The translations under genes and the position numbers were made by a program. Shown in pieces: positions 22,664 to 33,432 of a stretch of 64,000 bases of DNA. The notes under the pieces are model-generated. The model was not told the DNA's origin, searched no databases, and saw only the letters and a program-made list of their open reading frames with translations. Origin of the DNA: Mytilus edulis (lineage: Eukaryota > Mollusca > Bivalvia > Mytilida > Mytilidae); the NCBI RefSeq assembly GCF_963676685.1, contig NC_092350.1, positions 1,663,486 through 1,727,485 of the forward strand. The letters are read 5' to 3'. The number at the start of each line of letters is the position of its first letter. Positions within the stretch are counted from its first letter, which is position 1.

Positions 22664-23509
22664 CTAAAAGTCGCAAGATACAATTTCTTTTTTCTGTACA
22701 ACTTCGCCGTTTGGAGAACTTTGTCCTGGTCGTATCGATGCCACCCAGACGACACCGGATGCGGCTTGGTCGGCTGACTGTAAGACTGTATCCTTGCAGA
22801 CCCCATCCCGAAACTCCACACTGCCATCGGTATCAGTCAATCCCGGACAACAAGCATTGATAAGTATATTCTTTCTTGGGTCGCCTTTTAAATCACGTGA
22901 TAAAATTTTTGTCATTGCAACTATTAAGGTTTTTGTCATTTTCTTAGGGGATTCTGGCCACCCACCATTAGCATGCGTTCCTGTCTTCGAAGCTTTTATA
23001 TAAAAGTCCATTACTAGCCACAAATCTGACAGCGACATTGTTGAAACGTCCAATTTATTCTGCGCATGTTCACCTAGTGCACTTTTCTTTCCGATGTAAC
23101 TGTTCGTGAGATTAACAATTCTGCCATGCGGCCTTATTAAGGGAAGAAATATTTTACACATGTTTAACGTTCCCATGAAATCAACTTCGTAGCAAAGCTG
23201 TGCCTGTCTGAAAACTGGGACTTTGTCCTTTCCAAAACTGACGCCTGCGTTGTTAATAAGTATGTCTATTCCGCCATATCGTTCGATAATGAACTCCTCA
23301 AACATGCGAATACTGTCTGGCTGTGAGACGTCAAGTTCATGGAATATAGGATTAAGACCTTCCTGTTTTAGTCTTTCTATAGCCTTTTTACCATTGTCTG
23401 ACATTCGGCTTGTTAAATACACATCACCGCTAAATTGTTTACATAGCTGCCGAACGATGGCGAGACCAATACCCCTGTTCGCTCCCGTAACTACTGCAAC
23501 TTTTCTCAT
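22664..23509 (-). CDS. Carbonyl-reductase-like SDR, catalytic residues replaced
   Basis: A 281-residue uninterrupted frame of the CBR1-like short-chain dehydrogenase/reductase type; the length is right for CBR1. The cofactor-binding motif TGANRGIG (residues 8-15), the structural NNAG (86-89) and NACCPG (218-223) are present, so NADP(H) binding is plausible. CBR1 reduces carbonyl compounds in the cytosol with a Ser-Tyr-Lys triad. Here the Ser position, in VNLTN (132-136), is Asn; the Tyr position, in SPKKMTK (187-193), is Lys189; only Lys193 remains. Normal reductase chemistry is therefore not expected. ATG is preceded by TTTTGTAGG, which could be a splice acceptor ending a 5' UTR intron. No neighbour suggests a pathway. 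Alternatives are a recent pseudogene that has not yet gained a stop, or a binding or regulatory pseudoenzyme. Confidence 0.88.
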   Translation of the reverse strand: MRKVAVVTGANRGIGLAIVRQLCKQFSGDVYLTSRMSDNGKKAIERLKQEGLNPIFHELDVSQPDSIRMFEEFIIERYGGIDILINNAGVSFGKDKVPVFRQAQLCYEVDFMGTLNMCKIFLPLIRPHGRIVNLTNSYIGKKSALGEHAQNKLDVSTMSLSDLWLVMDFYIKASKTGTHANGGWPESPKKMTKTLIVAMTKILSRDLKGDPRKNILINACCPGLTDTDGSVEFRDGVCKDTVLQSADQAASGVVWVASIRPGQSSPNGEVVQKKEIVSCDF

Positions 23510-23709
23510 CCTACAAAATATACGTATTTATCAAATAAGATGTGTTAAAATTACTGTCAAGATAAAGAAAATAACTTGGTAACCGCTCGTTACAAATAGA
23601 CCATATATGGAAAGTGTATCATTGGATATTGGTAACTTGTTATCCAAAGACTAACCCCTTATAATTATCATCCTGTATTAAGAAGTGGCAGTACTATGCC
23701 ACCTTTGTC

Positions 23710-23772
23710 CTTTTAATTGTACAGTTCATGAAGATACATATAATTATTTTCATGAACTGTATAATTAAAATT
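23710..23772. repeat. AT-rich hairpin
   Basis: TTTTAATTGTACAGTTCATGA and TCATGAACTGTATAATTAAA form arms of about 20 bp around an 18-nt AT-rich loop. It lies about 200 bp upstream of the SDR start codon. Confidence 0.7.
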
Positions 23773-24458
23773 ATGTATATTGGGATGGGGTGGAGCGGAG
23801 ATAGCATTCAGTGCTACCCTTGTCCGTCTGTAAATTGGTTTCCGTTCTCTTTGTTTTTTTTTCTGTATTACCTTAAGTTTGCCTTAACCAAACTGTTCGT
23901 ATATGCTGAAATTAAATCCTTTATCTGTGACTTGTGACTTTGTTTGTCTCTCCCTTAAAATTAGAAACGAAATAAAAGGGAAAATTTTGGAGATGATTTG
24001 ACCCAGTAAAAATTCGTTCAAAATCTGTGTTTTTCTGATATCGAACCTTCGGACTTCTTCAGTTTTTTCAAAGATTTTTTAAATGTATGCTTTTTACTTT
24101 TATGACAGTTGAATTAGAATTTAATAGCCGATGTCTTTTGAATACTTTTTTAAATTTCATTTTATTGTTAGTTTCTAAAGCGTGTAAAAAAAATCTGTAA
24201 TGAGATTATGTTAATCCATCAAATTTTTTGTCGTAGAGTCACAATCTTTTCATTATGTACATGTTATAAATTTTCATCAGTTCTTGTTCAGAACATGTTT
24301 TAAAGAGGTGAGCATGTAACTCTTATCAATTGTTTGTTGTTGTTGTATAATTCCAGTGACATAAATCCGTTTTCCAATCATCGTCTATTGTTACTCTTAA
24401 AACTTTCTCTCAGTTTTATTGTTAATAATCTTAATACTTAAAACGTTATCTGCATGAC

Positions 24459-24606
24459 CAGGCGCGGATCCAGAGGGGGGGTTCCGGAGGTTGGAACCCC
24501 CCTTTTTTTGGACGATCAATGCATTTGAATGGGGACATGTAATTGGAACCCCCCTTTGTCCTGGGTTAGGAACCCCCCTTTTTTAAAATGGCTGGATCCG
24601 CCCCTG
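24459..24606. mobile_element. hAT-like MITE with GGATCCAG termini
   Basis: Begins CAGGCGCGGATCCAG and ends CTGGATCCGCCCCTG, flanked by ATGAC on both sides (24454-24458 and 24607-24611). Nearly identical to 21883-22040 apart from homopolymer lengths. Confidence 0.88.
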
Positions 24607-24611
24607 ATGAC

Positions 24612-25548
24612 TCTATAATTTGTTGACGGAAGCTTAATCACAAGTCCGACCCAGCTTTTCGAACTGACACCATCCGTTATCTGAACGTGAAAATAAAATT
24701 CCATAGTGAAATAGCTCTACCAGTCTTTGGGTTTATCCGCCTGTGTGTTTGCGATCTATGGGCAGATTAACTGATCCAAAATCTAATATAACGAAAGAGA
24801 ATCCTATATTTCTATTTCCAAATCCAACTTATTCGGCGGTCCTGCTTATTTCCTCAAATCTACACCAATGAAACAGAACAGATTCCAATATGACTGGAGA
24901 TGAAGCGTGGGACACTTAGTTCGTAATAATTTTATAATAGATATATAAGAAGATATGGTATGAGTGCCAATGAGTGCCAATATCTTCAAATCTGTTTTAT
25001 CTTTTTAGTTAATTTAACAAACGCTAGAATGTATAATGCTTATATTTCTTATAGACGTATTTTTAGGCGTGTTCTTGAATTTAATGCTTCTCAGTATGAA
25101 GTTTTAACTTAGATTTCTGACAATTTGTTGCAAGCTTTAGGTCTGCTTTCCAATGGTATATTTTGCATGCTCAAATAAACTTTACAACAACAACGGAGAT
25201 GTATAAAGAGTGAACTTGGTGTGTAGATGCATAAATATACAAAATTACAGTTATTACATATAAATTTGTATAGTTCAGTCAAGCATTCTTCTCAAGAAGA
25301 TATTTAAATTGAAAAATATCGAGTGTACCTATTATGTTGATCCCGGAATTGAATTTGGTGAACATTTGTGGCATATTTTGCATAGTATAATGAATACAAA
25401 TCCGACTAGTGTACTTGAAAATTGCTTATTATAGAGGTCGCGGTGCTCACATCCCAGGCTATAAATTGGTAATTTAACTGGATACAATACAATACTAAAC
25501 CGAGAGCTCTGTATGAACTGCAACGTATTATCTAGAAAGTTATGGAAT
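24612..25548. other. Intergenic, no gene recognised
   Basis: Contains a short open stretch at about 25020-25110 reading LTNARMYNAYISYRRIF, which might be an old element fragment, but I cannot assign it. Confidence 0.35.
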
Positions 25549-25657
25549 ATTTTATCATAAGATAAGATAAGATAAGAAAATTTATTTTAAATCGTGTTAC
25601 ATGAAATCAGTACTACAAACTTAAAATAAATTTTCTTATCTTATCTTATGATAAAAT
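25549..25657. repeat. Inverted pair of non-LTR element 3' tails
   Basis: TTTTATCATAAGATAAGATA on the left and its complement on the right, with arms of about 37 bp that include AAATTTATTTTAA. The 30-nt loop (GTGTTACATGAAATC) resembles the 3' UTR of the element at 2668-4356, next to its (TCTTA)n tail. Confidence 0.7.
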
Positions 25658-27099
25658 ATACATAGCCATACAATCCATTGTATATAGCACAAAACTACAT
25701 TATATCCCTTTCTCGTATTATAAACAATTTACTATGATTGTTCTTCGTAAATAGATAACAATTTTTTTTCTAAGTATGATATTTGTGTTATGAATCAATA
25801 AATAATGTTATCGTCAATGACCATGTTATTTACATGATTGATTTATTAATTACCTTCATGCATTAATCATGTTAATTGACAATATATATTTATGCTTACC
25901 TGTCGTCCGTCTCAGGTGTAACCGGAAGTGATTGTAACGACAGGTAACCAGTCAAACATAACAAATCGATTCAACTCTGATTGATAAAGATCAATACGAG
26001 ATCTTTTTTAAAGACTACAAACACAAGGGACACAATTTGAAAAAAAGATTTCTTTTCAAATTTAAATGGACAATGTAAATAATGTAAAATTGTATATGTA
26101 CGACATGATTTTCATTTCAAATCCAAATAAATCGATACTTTATTTATCAAAGATCTTTAAATCCTACATGTCTCTCAAAATTTTCTTTAGTATCACACGT
26201 ATAAATCATACAATATATGTATGTTGTTGGAAAATATAATTTATTTGTATGAGCTTTAGAAACGGGGCGAAAAGCGAGGCTCTGCCGAGCTTTTCTGTTG
26301 TTCCGTAGAGAGTACAAATACATACTTATATATTATCCGACAATGAATAAATATTGTGTTTATCCTGAAATTACTCCCAACACTTGAAACTTAAGTTATA
26401 AAAATCAAAATCAGTGTCTCTAATTTCTCAAAGAAATCGACAGTTGAAACGCGGACCGCGAAGAGGACCCCAAAATGAACTGGTTAGGAAACAGAGATAT
26501 TCATATTACCGCTTGCTCAACGTGGAAAAGGGGTAACAGGAGAATTTATTTGTACAAGTACAAATAAGGCAAACATTATTTGTACATACCTGTCATTTGT
26601 ACAATAGCAGGATACATTTGTGTTTATCCATCTGATACTGCCTATAATTTATTAAATTATTCCCTATCAAGAGTTTTTATTATGTTTTATAATGCGATCC
26701 AAAAATTGGAAAATTTCCTACGAGACTGAGTCTATAATCCATGTTCTTGAAAATAGCTTACAAGAGATGAACCGGATATTTCTTATTAATAAATGATACA
26801 AAAGATACTACATGGACTATTTCAATGTAAAAAGACGTCATAGTTGAAGTTCAATTCCTTGAAAATCCTCTAAATATTGTATCTTTTCTCAATTTGTATA
26901 TTTTTTTCTTTTTTGTTTTAATTATGTATCTCATTCTGTCTAGTATTTTCCATGAATTAGAAGAAAAAAGTTTGATGTCAGTTTCAATATTAGCGAAATT
27001 GACCCTATATCGTGTTTGTTTTGGTTTTACGCTGGAAACGATTTTTGTGAATTGATTCTTTGAACACTTTGGTATAAATACTTTTGTCAGAATAATTAA
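25658..27099. other. Intergenic, inverted motifs only
   Basis: AT-rich. Holds TTACCTGTCGT / ACGACAGGTAA about 30 bp apart (25898-25947), a loosely palindromic segment at about 26220-26350, and ATTTGTACAAGTACAAAT near 26550. No gene seen. Confidence 0.45.
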
Positions 27100-27400
27100 A
27101 GGCCCCGAATTGAAAATGCGAAACATCTCAAACATCTCAAACTAACGCCATAACCAAGGATTTAAAACCTTGTCCTAACTTATAACATACGAATTTACGA
27201 AAAACACATATGACATACATGGACTTACAACAACCACTGTATGTAAGGTTATTGACCTACTGGACAATCACATTCATAATATGCACGGCAGGGTTAAGCA
27301 TTTTTGTGAGCGCCCATTCCAGCCCTTACCTGGGATACGGGTGTTACAGTACACATATGAACAAACAATATATATGCAGTTTTGGAGGTCAAACTGTGTT
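27100..27400 (-). repeat. Diverged R1 repeat
   Basis: GGCCCCGAATTGAAAATG, CAACAACCACTGTATGTAAG, GCACGGCAGGGTTAAGCA and GGGTGTTACAGTACACATATG follow the order of R1 landmarks with heavy divergence. Confidence 0.6.
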
Positions 27401-27825
27401 GTGCAAGAATCTATAAAATATTTCGGGATGCTATGAATAACAAAGAAGCTAAATTCATTCAAGTATGGACTTCGCAATATACCAACTAATTACATAACAA
27501 TAAATTATGTAATAATTATGTCATAATGAAATTATCACAATTTGAAAGATTAATCATTCTTCTTTCTTTTGGTACCTCATTTATAAAATTAAAAGAAGGA
27601 TGAGTGGAATTACATCAGTTTTAAGATGTCTGATTGGAGATGAAAAATCTTTGTATTGTGCTACCTTAAAGGATCAGTTAGTAAACATGGATCGTATCTA
27701 AATGTACTAGCTTTATAAATAACCGCGCCATAAAAAATTAGGATGTGAATGATATCCCGTTTTTAATAAGAATCATAGGCACATCCAAACATTTCGACCA
27801 TATATTTGTATCTATGAAAGAATTT

Positions 27826-27930
27826 GGTAAGTAAGTAAGTAAAACTTCATTTTGATTCGGCATATTGACAAACATATTACAACATAAGCTCTAATGAGCA
27901 TTTCATCGTAACGGTTTTAATCAATTTTTA
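27826..27930 (-). mobile_element. 3' end of a non-LTR element
   Basis: (AAGT)n followed by AAAACTTCATTTTGATTCGG and ATAAGCTCTAATGAGCATTT parallels the tail and AGCTCT..AGAGC stem of the element at 2668. Only about 100 bp remain. Confidence 0.55.
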
Positions 27931-28084
27931 TGTTACGTTGTTTATAATAAACCTCATTTAAACAATTATATTATATTTATACTTCGATTTAATTCATTTC
28001 TATCTGATTTACGTGTTCTGATCCTTTCAGCGATTCTATAATTCTTAGATATTTGTTCGATAGATATAATCTATTCCTTTTATT

Positions 28085-28385
28085 TTACTAGTATCTCATT
28101 TGCACTTCAGTTATTGTTCCTATTATGTCATTGCACTTTGGTTTTTGTTCCTTTTATGTCACTTGTACAGTGTTTTGTTCGTGTTATGTCATTTGCACTT
28201 CGGTTAATGTTCCTTTTATGCCATTTGCACTTCGGTTATTGTTCGTATGATGTCATTTGTACTTCGTTCATTGTTCCTTCATTTGTACAGGGGTTTATTA
28301 GTCTTTTATGTGAGCCCTTTTATGTCATTTGTATGTACTGGTTTATTAGTCTTTTTATGTGAGCCCTTTTATGTCATCTGCACGA
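28085..28385. repeat. Degenerate tandem repeat, about 37-45 bp
   Basis: Recurring TTATGTCATTTGCACTTCGG and TTATTGTTCCTTTTATG units, then two copies of GGTTTATTAGTCTTTTTATG with GAGCCCTTTTATGTCAT. Confidence 0.75.
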
Positions 28386-28479
28386 GCACGGCGGACTTAT
28401 GTTCCGTCTACATGATTCGATTCCTTGTATATACACGGTGGTCCTTCCTGTTGATTATATCGTAGTCTTCTCTTGCTCT

Positions 28480-29470
28480 GTTGTACAGTGATTTCATGTC
28501 TCTTGAATCTGATTCCTTTCTATCTATTTTGTACAGTGATTTCATGTCTCTTGTATCTGATTTTTTTCTATCTCTTTTGTACAGTGATTTCAGTAATTTT
28601 CTGTTCCTTGTATCTGGTTTATTTCTAACTCTTTTAGACAGTGATTTCCTGTCTCTAGTATCTGGTTCCTTTCTCACTCTTTTGTACAGTCATCTCCTGT
28701 GCCTTGTATCTGGTTCCTTTCTCACTCTTTTGTACAGTCATCTCCTGTGCCTTGTATCTGGTTCCTTTCTCACTCTTTTGTACAGTCATCTCCTGTTCCT
28801 TGTATCTGGTTCATTTCTAAGTCTTTTAGACAGTGATTTCCTGTCTCTAGTATCTGGTTCCTTTCTCACTCTTTTGTACAGTCATCTCCTGTGCCTTGTA
28901 TCTGGTTCATTTCTAACTCTTTTAGACAGTGATTTACTGTCTCTAATATCTGGTTCCTTTCTCACTCTTTTGTACAGTCATCTCCTGTGCCTTGTATCTG
29001 GTTCCTTTCTCACTCTTTTGTACAGTCATCTCCTGTGCCTTGTATCTGGTTCCTTTCTCACTCTTTTGTACAGTCATCTCCTGTGCCTTGTATCTGGTTC
29101 CTTTCTCACTCTTTTGTACAGTCATCTCCTGTGCCTTGTATCTGGTTCCTTTCTCACTCTTTTGTACAGTCATCTCCTGTGCCTTGTATCTGGTTCCTTT
29201 CTCACTCTTTTGTACAGTCATCTCCTGTTCCTTGTATCTGGTTCATTTCTAAGTCTTTTAGACAGTGATTTCCTGTCTCTAGTATCTGGTTCCTTTCTCA
29301 CTCTTTTGTACAGTCATCTCCTGTTCCTTGTATCTGGTTCATTTCTAACTCTTTTAGACAGTGATTTACTGTCTCTAATATCTGGTTCCTTTCTCACTCT
29401 TTTGTACAGTCATCTCCTGTGCCTTGTATCTGGTTCCTTTCTTTCTTTTTTGTACAATTATCTCCTGTGT
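28480..29470. repeat. 48-bp minisatellite derived from receptor coding sequence
   Basis: About 20 units of 48 bp. The main type on the plus strand is TTTGTACAGTCATCTCCTGT plus GCCTTGTATCTGGTTCC; a second type has TTTTAGACAGTGATTTCCTG. Because 48 is divisible by three, every frame stays in register, so long chance frames appear on both strands. The right end overlaps the last codons of the 7TM receptor. Units at the far left (28480-28620) are more diverged. Confidence 0.92.
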
Positions 29471-30788
29471 CTTGTACCGGGTTATTATCTAACTCTTTTG
29501 TACAGTCTCTTATTCCTGGGGTCGGATTAATTCCAATCGAATATGTGTAGTTGTTTCCCATTCTGTTTGTCCAACTCCTTTCTACATCGTACACATGTTT
29601 GTTACCTATTATGTCTATTTGGTTCATTTCTATTTCTTCTTCTGTACTATTTGTCGTGTCCTTTATCTGTTTCGATTCTCTCTCACATGCACAATAGCTA
29701 CACATTTTCCTGAAGAGCAGAATAATTTCATTCCTCATTTTAGACGACATTAAGAAATAGATGACGAAGTTTGACATACATCCTACTATAGTAATTAAGT
29801 TAATAACCTCCATGGGAAACTTAAAGATGATATATCTGTACTGGTCACTACCTCGTACCATATCTGTAAAATATACCAGTAACCATGACATCGCATTCTC
29901 ATACCTTCGTATCAGCCACAAAGAACTCATTTCATTACCTCTGGTCATCTTGGTGCTAAAATGACCAGTGATATATTCATAACACCACCACAAGTACAAA
30001 ATTACTTTTGGAACTTCTGTCAGAAGAAATACCACAAGAATCATAATCACCATTATTACTGATCTCCTTTCCTGCCTTCTCTGCTCCGTAATCCGACCCC
30101 GGAACTTGTTAGTTAGTAATTTGTATAATATATATACTGTAGACATCAGCATGACAAGACAACAACACGTGACTAAAATGGTCTGAAGCATCATGTAATA
30201 TATAGACGAATACTGCAGTACGCCGTCTCCTATTGGGTGAAAAGAACACTGGTTGTTTAGGCTATTGCCTTGCTGAAACCAAGCGCTGAAATGACGCGGA
30301 ATACTGATTGAAATGGACAAAAGGAAGAATCCTACACAACAGATGGCGGCCTTCCTGTTTGTTAGTTGATATTTTGTCCAAATTGGGAATAGAATGGCTA
30401 CGACCTTCTGTATGCCAAGACATGTTGTGATCAAGAATGATACTGTGTGGAATGTAAACGATAAAACTGAGAGATGAAAAGCCATCGAACAATACGGGTA
30501 AGGTAAATAACACTTGTTATATAGAAATACATCCTTCTTTGTCTCACAAATGTATTGTGACTGAAACAATGGTTCAAATCCATAGTGGGACAACGCAGTA
30601 AGAAAATCCGCGGCTGCTAAACCTTGCATAAGAATTGTAGCTGGCGAAAGCAAAGTTTTACGACAAAGTATAGCAAATACGATAACGTTCATTGTCATTG
30701 CTATATAAGAAATAACATAACCAGCTTTGTAAACGTCCAGTAAAAACTTATCTGTGTCCACACTAAAATTGTCATAATAACTCATCAT
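29394..30788 (-). CDS. Rhodopsin-like 7TM receptor (probable peptide GPCR)
   Basis: A 464-residue single-exon frame. Seven hydrophobic segments lie at about 22-42, 52-68, 103-128, 147-165, 197-224, 243-268 and 326-348. Seen: Asn34 in TM1, LAAAD with Asp61 in TM2, Cys100 and Cys181 placed for the extracellular disulphide, LGIQKV in place of DRY after TM3, FLLTEVP in TM6 and SNFVIYF where NPxxY is expected. The LxIQ and FLLxExP features occur in the FMRFamide/myosuppressin/sex-peptide-type receptors of invertebrates, so a neuropeptide ligand is likely but not proven. The third extracellular loop (about 270-325) is unusually long. Residues from about 425 are two to three imperfect 16-residue repeats encoded by the 48-bp minisatellite, and the stop lies inside a repeat unit. 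The two adjacent Met codons at the start leave the exact initiator open. Confidence 0.87.
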   Translation of the reverse strand: MMSYYDNFSVDTDKFLLDVYKAGYVISYIAMTMNVIVFAILCRKTLLSPATILMQGLAAADFLTALSHYGFEPLFQSQYICETKKDVFLYNKCYLPYPYCSMAFHLSVLSFTFHTVSFLITTCLGIQKVVAILFPIWTKYQLTNRKAAICCVGFFLLSISISIPRHFSAWFQQGNSLNNQCSFHPIGDGVLQYSSIYYMMLQTILVTCCCLVMLMSTVYILYKLLTNKFRGRITEQRRQERRSVIMVIMILVVFLLTEVPKVILYLWWCYEYITGHFSTKMTRGNEMSSLWLIRRYENAMSWLLVYFTDMVRGSDQYRYIIFKFPMEVINLITIVGCMSNFVIYFLMSSKMRNEIILLFRKMCSYCACERESKQIKDTTNSTEEEIEMNQIDIIGNKHVYDVERSWTNRMGNNYTYSIGINPTPGIRDCTKELDNNPVQDTGDNCTKKKERNQIQGTGDDCTKE

Positions 30789-31505
30789 AATATATCAGGT
30801 AACGTGGCTTCAAACCTGATATTATTATAAAATACAGTTTTTTGCAGATATAACTGCAACTTATTTTCCCGTAATAGGCGAAATAAACGTTTATGGCACA
30901 CCTATATCAATAAGATGTAGGTGTGTTACTCCTTGTTATAATATGGCACAGTTCTTATTCACCAATAAGATATCAATAAGTTTCCATTATTCTAATTCGG
31001 TATAGGTTATTTTAAACAAATAAATTCTCAAAAGGTGGTCAGTATTCCGGACTGATATGGTCACCAACTCATACATATGTGAAATATGGTTCTAAACTGT
31101 GATTAGTAGTAGTACCATAAGGCTACGTAAATCATTATTGATGTATTAATTACAGAATATAATATGTTATTGTTCAGTCAAGAACCTACAGGGCACACAC
31201 AACATTGTTGACAATCATAAAGTGTAGACTTATCAACACAAATGCCCCTAACGATAAAAGTGTAAATACTAACAGTCAGCTGCCATTCAATAAATTCCAG
31301 CCGTTACAAGTTTAGAAATTGTACTTTTAAACTTTCTTTTTTTTACACAAACTAAGCTTGCTGAATTTTTTCCTTCAATTATAAAATGATTAGATATACT
31401 TATACTGTTCTTGTTCATTCATGCGTTTAATATTTTTGGGAATGGACATATATAGGTTTTTTTTTAGCATTGAACTTCTGTACATTATCGTTTGTGAAAA
31501 TGTAT
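30789..31505. other. Upstream of the receptor gene, nothing recognised
   Basis: AT-rich. It should hold the receptor promoter (minus strand), but no element can be placed. Confidence 0.4.
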
Positions 31506-32400
31506 CAGGTTGGTCTTCGTGTGTTCCGATACCGTCTAAGCTTTACTTTGATCAGGTTGGTCTTCGTGTGTTCCGATACCGTCTAAGCTTTACTTTGATC
31601 AGGTTAAAATTGGTCTTCGTGTGTTCCGATACCGTCTAAGCTTTACTTTGATCAGGTTGGTCTTCGTGTGTTTCGATACCGTCTAAGCTTTACTTTGATC
31701 AGGTTGGTCTTCGTGTGTTCCGATACCGTCTAAGCTTTACTTTGATCAGGTTGGTCTTCGTGTGTTCCGATACCGTCTAAGCTTTACTTTGATCAGGTTG
31801 GTCTTCGTGTGTTCCGATACCGTCTAAGCTTTACTTTGATCAGGTTGGTCTTCGTGTGTTCCGATACCGTCTAAGCTTTACTTTGATCAGGTTGGTCTTC
31901 GTGTGTTCCGATACCGTCTAAGCTTTACTTTGATCAGGTTGGTCTTCGTGTGTTCCGATACCGTCTAAGCTTTACTTTGATCAGGTTGGTCTTCGTGTGT
32001 TCCGATACCGTCTAAGCTTTACTTTGATCAGGTTGGTCTTCGTGTGTTTCGATACCGTCTAAGCTTTACTTTGATCAGGTTGGTCTTCGTGTGTTCCGAT
32101 ACCGTCTAAGCTTTACTTTGATCAGGTTGGTCTTCGTGTGTTCCGATACCGTCTAAGCTTTACTTTGATCAGGTTGGTCTTCGTGTGTTCCGATACCGTC
32201 TAAGCTTTACTTTGATCAGGTTGGTCTTCGTGTGTTCCGATACCGTCTAAGCTTTACTTTGATCAGGTTGGTCTTCGTGTGTTCCGATACCGTCTAAGCT
32301 TTACTTTGATCAGGTTGGTCTTCGTGTGTTCCGATACCGTCTAAGCTTTACTTTGATCAGATTTGTCTTCGTGTGTTCCGATGCCATCTAAGCTTTACTT
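31506..32400. repeat. Homogeneous 47-bp minisatellite, about 19 copies
   Basis: The unit contains GGTTGGTCTTCGTGTGTTCC, GATACCGTCTAAGC and TTTACTTTGATCA. Most copies are identical. A few carry TTTCGATACC, one has a 4-bp insertion (near 31606), and the last is degenerate. Stops occur in all frames over the array. Confidence 0.95.
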
Positions 32401-33351
32401 AGAATTACAGTTACTTTGATATTAGAATGATGAACGAATTGATGTCTTATCAGCAGGAAAAAAACTTCGAACCCCCATAAATGCGAGCTTTCTTTAAAAT
32501 GATATTTAACTATTGTTAGTGCTTGTATTTTATACCATTACTTTAGAGTTACGTGTTTTTTAATATACTAATAATCATATTGTATGTTCTCTGATGTATC
32601 GTTATTAGGCCACCGATCGAGATTTTTACCAGGGAAAAAAGGGGGTATATCAAAGAACTAGTTTATCCCCGACCATGTTATTATGACTGTAGAAAGTCAT
32701 GAACCTCGTCAGTGGTTGAAATATAACCCATCTTACAATTGATGTTTTATGTCATTACAAAATTTAGACATTGTGGATATTTAGAGCTTGGCACGATGTC
32801 AAAGAATTTTGAGTAAAAACTATGGTACACCTCTTGATGTCTGTTTTTGTTTTTTTAGTCGTAGGGTTGCTGTCTCATATGCGTTTACCGACATCTGTTT
32901 TGCTTTATACTTTAAAATCAATCCTAGCAAATTAGTTTTAAAGTCATCAATAGAGATCACCTCTTCGTGGTGAAAGTACAATAACCTAAATGGCAAATTA
33001 CCGAATGATATCTCCAAACAATCCAGATGTCGCACAAGAATAAAATACAACAAAGGTAAATGGCTAAGGTCAAATTTAGACACATACATATATGAACATT
33101 AATTTATAATTAACTTATAGCATACGCATAAAAACCCATACTTGACCACTAAAATTCAGACCTTCGCATATCAAAAACACTAAGTCAAGATCAAAATGAT
33201 TGCATAGCTTAATAAAAACTTGGATTGCAATCACCGTTTGATTTTTCTTTGATAAACAGGACAATACACAAATGAATCGGGATATCATCATATTGAATAA
33301 TTCCATTAACCAAATTAATTTGCCGTTGGTAAAATGTTTGCTTATCAGACA
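32401..33351. other. Intergenic, no gene recognised
   Basis: AT-rich. The frames at 32788-32973 (plus) and 32820-33089 and 33115-33306 (minus) overlap on opposite strands and show no family motif. Confidence 0.4.
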
Positions 33352-33432
33352 AGTTTATCGATAATGTGGTTAGTTCTGTTTCATTTAGTCTCTTGTGGTC
33401 TCAATAACAATCATACCACATCTTCTTATTTT
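33352..33432 (+). repeat. Dispersed repeat R1, 3' scrap
   Basis: GTCTCTTGTGGTCTCAATAA and CAATCATACCACATCTTCTT match the R1 end. Confidence 0.6.

Noticed and set aside
25011..25110. Short frame LTNARMYNAYISYRRIF
   Set aside because: Too short and unmatched to any family I can name; stops on both sides.
28481..29530. 349-codon plus-strand frame rich in LVSGSFLTLLYSHLL
   Set aside because: It is the opposite strand of the 48-bp minisatellite. A unit length divisible by three keeps all frames open; no independent coding evidence.
31506..32400. CRISPR-like regular repeat
   Set aside because: Units are contiguous with no unique spacers; this is a eukaryotic minisatellite.
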